From contig NZ_CP054916.1 in assembly GCF_013364155.1 (NCBI RefSeq), positions 6,321,001-6,385,000 on the forward strand: a DNA stretch of 64,000 nucleotides. Direction: 5' to 3'. A program made the position numbers and the translations under genes. Below the pieces are notes generated by a model. The model made no database searches, had not been told where the DNA came from, and worked only from the letters and a program-made list of their open reading frames with translations. Position 1 is the stretch's first letter; each line of letters starts with the position of its first letter. This DNA is from Streptomyces sp. NA02950. Lineage in GTDB: Bacteria > Actinomycetota > Actinomycetes > Streptomycetales > Streptomycetaceae. Positions 59,438 through 64,000 of the stretch are shown here, piece by piece.

Positions 59438-60918
59438 TACCGGCCTCCTTCTCGATCCTCTTGGTCTTCTCGGTCCGGGCTCCGGTCGTGGTCGGCCACC
59501 CGGGCCCGGTCCCGTTCCCCGCCTCCGTTCTCGGATCTGCCTCCGCCCCCGGATCCGGCTCCGGATGCGGAGCCGGTCCACAGGGACCGCGCCACCTCGT
59601 CCCGGCCGCGGCGGGTGCCCGCGACCACACTGGCGACGGAGGCGCGGGCGGCCTCGGGCGTCCACTTGTCGCCGTCGGTCGCGATGGTGGCGCCGGTGGC
59701 CGGGGGCGGGACCGCGGCCGGTGGGGCGGCGGCCGGTGCGGCGGCCCGCGGCGGTGGCGTACGGCGGCGGTTGCGGCGCTGGGGCAGCCCGGTGGCGGCC
59801 GGGCCCCCTGGCCGTGCCGTGTCCGTCCCCGGGGCCGGGTCCAGGTCCGTGTCCAGGTCCGGGTCCGGCGTGTCCGGCTCCGTGGGACCCGTCGCCCCGT
59901 TGTCCACGGCGAGCGGATCGACGGCCATGGCGGCGGGCTCCACGACGACCGTCTCCGCGCCCGACACCGGTACGCCGACCGTGAACTCCGTCAGCAGCCG
60001 GTGCGGAACGAAGACCACCACCCGGGCCCCGCCGTACGCCGACGCCGTGGACAGCTCGACCCCGAAGCCCAGCTCCCGCGACCAGCGGCCGACACAGGCG
60101 AGCCCCAGCCGCGGCACCGCGCCCAACTGCGCCAGATCCAGCCCTTCGCGCAACTGCCCGAGGGCCTGCTCCAGGACATCGGGCGGCATCCCGAGCCCCG
60201 CGTCGTCGATCTCGATGACGGCGCCGGCGGCCACCTCCCGGATGGAGACGGCCACCTGGGTGCGGGAGGGGGAGAAGACGGTGGCGTTCTCCAGGAGTTC
60301 GGCGACCGTGTGCATCAGGCCCTCGACAGCGGGCGCCACCACGTGGAGGGTCTGCCCGCCGTGCACCTCCACCCGGCCGAACTCCAGGATCCGCGACTGC
60401 GCACCGCGTACACAGTCGAAGAGCGTCACCGGCCGGGTCTCGCGCCGCGCGGGCCAGATCCCGCACATCACCAGCAGGGTCTGCGCCTTGCGGGTCATCT
60501 GGGCGGCGGCGTGGTCGGCCTTCATCACCTCGGCCATCAGCCGGGCGTCACTGACGTACTGCCCCAGGCCGTCCAGCACCTGCTGCTGCACCATCGACAT
60601 GGCGTGCATGTTCCGGGCCACCGACTCGAACGACGCCTGCACCGAGTCCCGCAGGATCCGTTCCCGGCGCGCCGCCTCGTCCAGGTCCGCCCGTACGGCG
60701 GCCAGCCGCGTCACTTCTTCGCCGCGTTCGGCCGCCAGGGCTCGTTGCTCTTCCGCGGTGGCGCGTTCTCGTTCGGAGACGGCTTGTTCCCGTTCGGTCT
60801 CGGCCCGTGCCTCGCCGACGGCTCTGCGCAATCGGGACACCCACATCAGGCACAGCGACAACACCAGCGCCAGCAGTGCGGACGCGGCCACGGCGACGGC
60901 CTCCGCCCCCGACAGCAC
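59437..60918 (-). CDS. cvnA: Conservon sensor kinase-like protein CvnA
   Basis: The 493-residue protein has one N-terminal membrane segment (AVAVAASALLALVLSLCLMWV), then a coiled coil rich in Glu/Arg (residues 35-85), a nitrate-sensor-like helical region and an HATPase domain with N-box LLENATVFSPSRT and GLGMPP. There is no typical H-box. The last 170 residues are Pro/Ala/Asp-rich and probably unstructured. First gene of cvnABCD plus two P450s, all overlapping or within 30 bases. Confidence 0.9.
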   Translation of the reverse strand: MLSGAEAVAVAASALLALVLSLCLMWVSRLRRAVGEARAETEREQAVSERERATAEEQRALAAERGEEVTRLAAVRADLDEAARRERILRDSVQASFESVARNMHAMSMVQQQVLDGLGQYVSDARLMAEVMKADHAAAQMTRKAQTLLVMCGIWPARRETRPVTLFDCVRGAQSRILEFGRVEVHGGQTLHVVAPAVEGLMHTVAELLENATVFSPSRTQVAVSIREVAAGAVIEIDDAGLGMPPDVLEQALGQLREGLDLAQLGAVPRLGLACVGRWSRELGFGVELSTASAYGGARVVVFVPHRLLTEFTVGVPVSGAETVVVEPAAMAVDPLAVDNGATGPTEPDTPDPDLDTDLDPAPGTDTARPGGPAATGLPQRRNRRRTPPPRAAAPAAAPPAAVPPPATGATIATDGDKWTPEAARASVASVVAGTRRGRDEVARSLWTGSASGAGSGGGGRSENGGGERDRARVADHDRSPDREDQEDREGGR

Positions 60919-61050
60919 CCTATGACACCTCCATCCGGGACACGGCCAAGAACGGGCAGATACTACTGACCAACTGATCAGAAGAATCCCGTAGTTGCCA
61001 AACTCTCACCGTTACGGACGGAGCGGGCAAGGCCCGTTGACGCCGCGAGG

Positions 61051-62364
61051 TTACCCGGAACCGGCCCGCGGCAGACACAACAGCAGGCGAGCGCCGCCCG
61101 TCGGGCTGGTGTGGACGGTGAGCGTCCCACCGTGGGCGTGAGCGATGTCATTCGCGATAGCGAGCCCCAGGCCGGTGCCGCCGTCCTGACGGGCACGGGC
61201 GTGGTCCAGCCGGGTGAAGCGCTCGAAGACCCGCTCGCGGTCGGCTTCGGGAATGCCGGGTCCGTCGTCGTCCACGGCCAGTTCGACCGAATGGCCGTGG
61301 ACGTGGACGGTGAGGGAGACGCTGGCGTGGGCGTGCCGACGGGCATTGTCGGTGAGGTTGGTCAGCAGCCGGGAGAGCTGGACGCGGCTGCCGTGCACAA
61401 CGGCGGTGGCGTCGGCGGTGTTGCCGGTGACCGTGACCGTGTCGGGGTGGCGCCGTGCCTCCTCGGCCGTCAGCGCCGCGAGGTCCACCGGTGAACGGGG
61501 CGGCGCCTCCTGCGCGTCCAGCCGGGCGAGCAGCAGCAGATCGGAGGCGACCGCCTGGAGCCGCTCGGTGTCCCGGAGCGCCTTGTGCACGGCGGACGGC
61601 CAGTCGGTGCGGTGTGGACGGGCCATGGCGAGTTCGAGCTGTGCGCGTACGGCCGCGATGGGGCTGCGCAGCTCGTGCGAGGCGTCCGCGACGAACTGCC
61701 GCTGCCGGGTCATGGCCTGGTGCAGCCGGTCCAGGGTGGCGTTCATGGTCCGTGCGAGCCGGGAGATCTCATCCCGCGCCCCGGGGACCGGGACCCGGCG
61801 GTGCAGATCGCGTTCGGTGATCTCCGTGACCTCCCGCTGGATGGCGGCCACCGGGCGCAGCGCCCGTCCGACGAGCAGCCAGGTCAGACCGGCCACGAAC
61901 AGCACCAGACCGGCGGCCGCGGGGGCGACCTCGCGCAGCAGCAGCCGTTTGGCGTTGTCGAGGGCGGTGGTCGACGGGTTCACCTTCACGCGGTAGGTCG
62001 AGCCGGTGGTGATGGATTCGGTAGCCCTCGGGGGCGGGCCGGTGATCTCGGCGCCGGGCGAGATCACCTTGCGCGGCAGCTCCTTGTAGACAGCCGTGGG
62101 GCTGACCTCCCGCCCCGCCTGGTCCTGGATGAAGACCTTGTCGGGCATGATGACCACCGGTTCGCCGGGGTGCAGCCCGGCCGCGCTGAGCTGGTCCCTG
62201 ACGGAGACGGCGGTCTTCCGGGCGTCGGTCTTCGCGCTCTCGCGCAGGTTCTGCTGGAGGGTCAGTACGAGGGCGAGCACACACAGCCCGATGGCGAACG
62301 TGACGGTCCCGGCCGCCGCCACCACGGCCTTGGCGCGGACGCTCATCCCACCGGTGAGTCTCAT
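61051..62364 (-). CDS. Two-component sensor histidine kinase
   Basis: A product of 437 residues starts at ATG 62364 (MRLTGGMSVRAKAVVAAAG). Two membrane segments (about 10-32 and 146-168) frame an extracytoplasmic loop; then HAMP, the H-box DASHELRSPIAAVRAQLE, N-box LLTNLTDNARRHA, and G-boxes DDGPGIPEADRERVFERF and GGTGLGLAIA. Partner of the OmpR-type regulator 65 bases upstream. The signal is unknown; the divergent secreted protein may be a target. Confidence 0.92.
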   Translation of the reverse strand: MRLTGGMSVRAKAVVAAAGTVTFAIGLCVLALVLTLQQNLRESAKTDARKTAVSVRDQLSAAGLHPGEPVVIMPDKVFIQDQAGREVSPTAVYKELPRKVISPGAEITGPPPRATESITTGSTYRVKVNPSTTALDNAKRLLLREVAPAAAGLVLFVAGLTWLLVGRALRPVAAIQREVTEITERDLHRRVPVPGARDEISRLARTMNATLDRLHQAMTRQRQFVADASHELRSPIAAVRAQLELAMARPHRTDWPSAVHKALRDTERLQAVASDLLLLARLDAQEAPPRSPVDLAALTAEEARRHPDTVTVTGNTADATAVVHGSRVQLSRLLTNLTDNARRHAHASVSLTVHVHGHSVELAVDDDGPGIPEADRERVFERFTRLDHARARQDGGTGLGLAIANDIAHAHGGTLTVHTSPTGGARLLLCLPRAGSG

Positions 62365-62429
62365 ACCGCGCCCACTCCCTCCGCCCCTCTGCCCCTCCGC
62401 CTCTTTTGCCGCCACGGGTGTGCACGCCC

Positions 62430-63185
62430 CTAGCCGCCGTCGCGGGCCAGCAGATACCCGGCGCCGCGGATGGTGCGGATCGCGGTCCTTCCGTACGGCA
62501 CATCGATCTTCCGGCGCAGGCTTCTGATGTACACCTCGACGAGGTTGGCGCCTCCGTCGTAGGCGGTGTCCCACACCGTTTGCACGATCTCGGACTTGGA
62601 GATCACCTGTCCGGCGCGGCGGGCCAGACATTCCAGTACGGCGAACTCCTTGGCCGTGAGGGTGACGTTCTGGCCGCCGCGCGAGCAGGCCAGCGCGGCC
62701 GGTTCCAGCCGCAGGTCGCCCAGCTCCAGCAGTTCGGGCCGGTCCAGCCCGCCGCGCCGGACCAGGGCGCGGACGCGGGCGATCAGGACGACGTACGAGA
62801 ACGGCTTGGTGAGGTAGTCGTCGGCCCCGACATCGAGCCCGTCGGCCTCGTCGTACTCACCGTCCTTGGCGGTCAGCATCAGGATCGGCGTCCAGACGCC
62901 CGCCTCGCGCAGCCGGGAGCAGACCTGGTAGCCGGACATCCCGGGAAGCATCACATCGAGCACGATCGCGGCGTACTCGGCGCCGGTGGGTGCGCCGGGG
63001 GAGGGGCGGTCGGCGAAGCCGTGGGCGTCGGCGGGGCCGCGGGTGTCGGCGCCCGCCGCGGCCAGGCCCATCGTCAGACCGCCCGGCCCGTCCCCGGCCT
63101 CCTCGACGGTGAAGCCCTCTTCCTCCAGCCCCTCCCGCAGGAGTTCCCGGAGCCGGGCGTCGTCTTCCACCACGAGTATGCGCAC
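62430..63185 (-). CDS. OmpR-family response regulator with insertion in receiver
   Basis: In this 251-residue regulator the receiver starts MRILVVEDDARLRELLREGL, the phospho-acceptor Asp is residue 77 (YAAIVLDVMLPG) and Lys is in DYLTKPFS. The OmpR winged helix reads LTAKEFAVLECLARRAGQVISKSEI...NLVEVYIRSLRRKI. In the family the Asp is near residue 51, so about 26 extra residues (AAAGADTRGPADAHGFADRP and on) are inserted between helix 2 and strand 3. TCAGC repeats just upstream suggest autoregulation. Confidence 0.92.
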   Translation of the reverse strand: MRILVVEDDARLRELLREGLEEEGFTVEEAGDGPGGLTMGLAAAGADTRGPADAHGFADRPSPGAPTGAEYAAIVLDVMLPGMSGYQVCSRLREAGVWTPILMLTAKDGEYDEADGLDVGADDYLTKPFSYVVLIARVRALVRRGGLDRPELLELGDLRLEPAALACSRGGQNVTLTAKEFAVLECLARRAGQVISKSEIVQTVWDTAYDGGANLVEVYIRSLRRKIDVPYGRTAIRTIRGAGYLLARDGG

Positions 63186-63206
63186 CGGCTCAGGATGGCA
63201 CGCGCC

Positions 63207-63314
63207 CGCTGAATCCCCGCTGAAACGGACCGGGCGCCCTCGGCGCGCAGCAGCTGCCCTCGGCCCGGAGCAGGCCCTTCAGCGGGGACTCAGCTCTTTC
63301 AGCGAGGACTCAGC
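63207..63314. promoter_or_regulatory. Repeated TCAGC-based sites between response regulator and secreted protein gene
   Basis: TTCAGCGGGGACTCAGC (63278-63294) and TTCAGCGAGGACTCAGC (63298-63314) are direct repeats 20 bases apart; 63207-63224 carries almost the same sequence inverted (CGCTGAATCCCCGCTGAA). TCAGC half-sites are thus spaced 11, 9 and 11 bases, like OmpR-type regulator boxes. They lie between the regulator start and the divergent secreted gene. Confidence 0.65.
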
Positions 63315-63413
63315 ATCGATGCGACACCGTGAACGCGCCGTCGGACCGAGGTCCACCGGCCCGAACTCCACCGACAGGCAACGGAGTTCGGTCGCCCGAC
63401 GAGAAGGAGACAT

Positions 63414-64000
63414 GTGACGATGTCGACGACGACCCGCTCCGCGACCGCGAAGCGACGCACCATCCTGTTCACCGTGGCCGCGGGTGCCCTGGCCCTGGGA
63501 GCGGCGCCCGCCTCGGCTTCCTCCTCCGCCTCCGCCTCGGCCTCCGCGGAGAAGAACGGCGATCGCGTCCGGATCATCTGCGACGCCCCGCGCGCGAACG
63601 GCGAAGCGGAGGCCCGGGACACGATCACCATCCGCGGGGAGGAGTCCGCCCCCGCGCGGTTCGCGTGCGGTGAGCCGGCGCCCGGCAAGGTGACCAAGGT
63701 CCACAAGCTCCCCAAGGGGGCCAAGGTCATCGAGTGGAACAAGGCCACCGAGGCGCTCAGGTCCGGCAAGGCCACCAAGCCCGGCAAGGGCTGCGCCGCG
63801 CTCATCGTGCACAAGGGCGCCGGGCGGGGCGGGGACAAAAAGGCGATCCCCGCCCTGCCTGCCCTGCCGGGCAAGCACGGTGAGCGCGTGAAGCTCGGAG
63901 AGGTCGTGAAGCACGCGAAGTCCGTCAGGATCATCAAGGTGGGCAAGCCCGTGAAGCCGGGCAAAATGTGCATTGTGATCAAGGACGGACACCGGGTGGC
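63414..64000 (+). CDS. Secreted protein of unknown function (partial, cut by window end)
   Basis: The gene starts at GTG 63414 or ATG 63420 after GAAGGAGA. The signal peptide is TTTRSATAKRRTILFTVAAG followed by ALALGAAPASASS, with likely cleavage after an Ala-Ser-Ala; a Ser/Ala repeat follows. The mature part is basic and has a repeating HKxGKGxKVI / KPGKxCxxxIK layout (VTKVHKLPKGAKVIEW, KPGKGCAALIVHKG, RIIKVGKPVKPGKMCIVI), perhaps two similar modules each with Cys. Family not recognised. Likely regulated by the neighbouring two-component system. Confidence 0.7.
   Translation, partial: MTMSTTTRSATAKRRTILFTVAAGALALGAAPASASSSASASASAEKNGDRVRIICDAPRANGEAEARDTITIRGEESAPARFACGEPAPGKVTKVHKLPKGAKVIEWNKATEALRSGKATKPGKGCAALIVHKGAGRGGDKKAIPALPALPGKHGERVKLGEVVKHAKSVRIIKVGKPVKPGKMCIVIKDGHRV

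Overview
The window is a high-GC stretch with the codon bias, GTG/TTG starts and gene types of a Streptomyces-like actinomycete chromosome: conservon G-protein operon, DUF5753-type XRE regulators, GlnR- and Zur-type operators, MsiK-type sugar ABC transporters without their own ATPase. The backbone order (recO, uppS, then zur-znuB-znuC-znuA, glyS, dus, ppdK, nirBD) is, from memory of S. coelicolor, the SCO2510 to SCO2486 neighbourhood, so most of the window is conserved core cut by accessory blocks. No tRNA, rRNA or CRISPR array was recognised.

Region by region. 1-2024: end of an unknown gene, recO and uppS. 2049-7046: a lactate/glycolate use module (glcF-glcD-lldP) with a divergent GntR regulator and a clear FadR-type operator between them. 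7217-12718: a polymorphic toxin locus, consisting of a small WXG100-like protein, a 1435-residue RHS protein whose C-terminal tip reads like the active-site half of barnase, and an immunity protein ending in a barstar domain. 12719-16041: accessory scrap-yard and cargo with a multiply frameshifted transposase remnant, an XRE regulator/CYTH (class IV adenylate cyclase-like) pair with a perfect operator, a run of tiny GTGA-coupled genes, and an orphan RHS fragment. 16068-19392: zinc uptake (znuACB-zur) with a Zur box before znuA. 19509-22257: glyS, a small membrane protein, an IS200/IS605-like right-end remnant without tnpB, and a response regulator broken by one extra base.

22389-30847: TetR/aldo-keto reductase with a 22-bp operator, two DHA2 exporters, an XRE regulator, dus and a GH63-type glycosidase. 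31391-38744: ppdK, an ArsR-type regulator and a three-gene sugar ABC importer. 38886-46163: complete protocatechuate branch of the beta-ketoadipate pathway (pcaI-J-F-H-G-B-D, almost all stop/start-overlapped) with divergent MarR regulator pcaV. 46274-50894: PrmC-like methyltransferase, an XRE/DUF6879 pair with palindrome and iteron-like repeats, a Gly/Cys-rich 53-residue peptide gene, and an SDR.

50940-55303: assimilatory nitrite reductase operon (FAD protein, nirB, nirD) under a textbook double GlnR box. 55346-60918: a full conservon (cvnA sensor-like kinase, roadblock protein, DUF742 protein, GTPase, and two P450s), one P450 lacking the normally invariant ExxR motif. 61051-64000: a two-component system whose receiver has an unusual insertion, and a divergent secreted protein (cut by the window end), with repeated TCAGC half-sites between them. 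The most noteworthy items are the RHS-barnase/barstar pair, the Cys/Gly-rich peptide locus, the ExxR-less P450 and the tnpB-less IS605 end.
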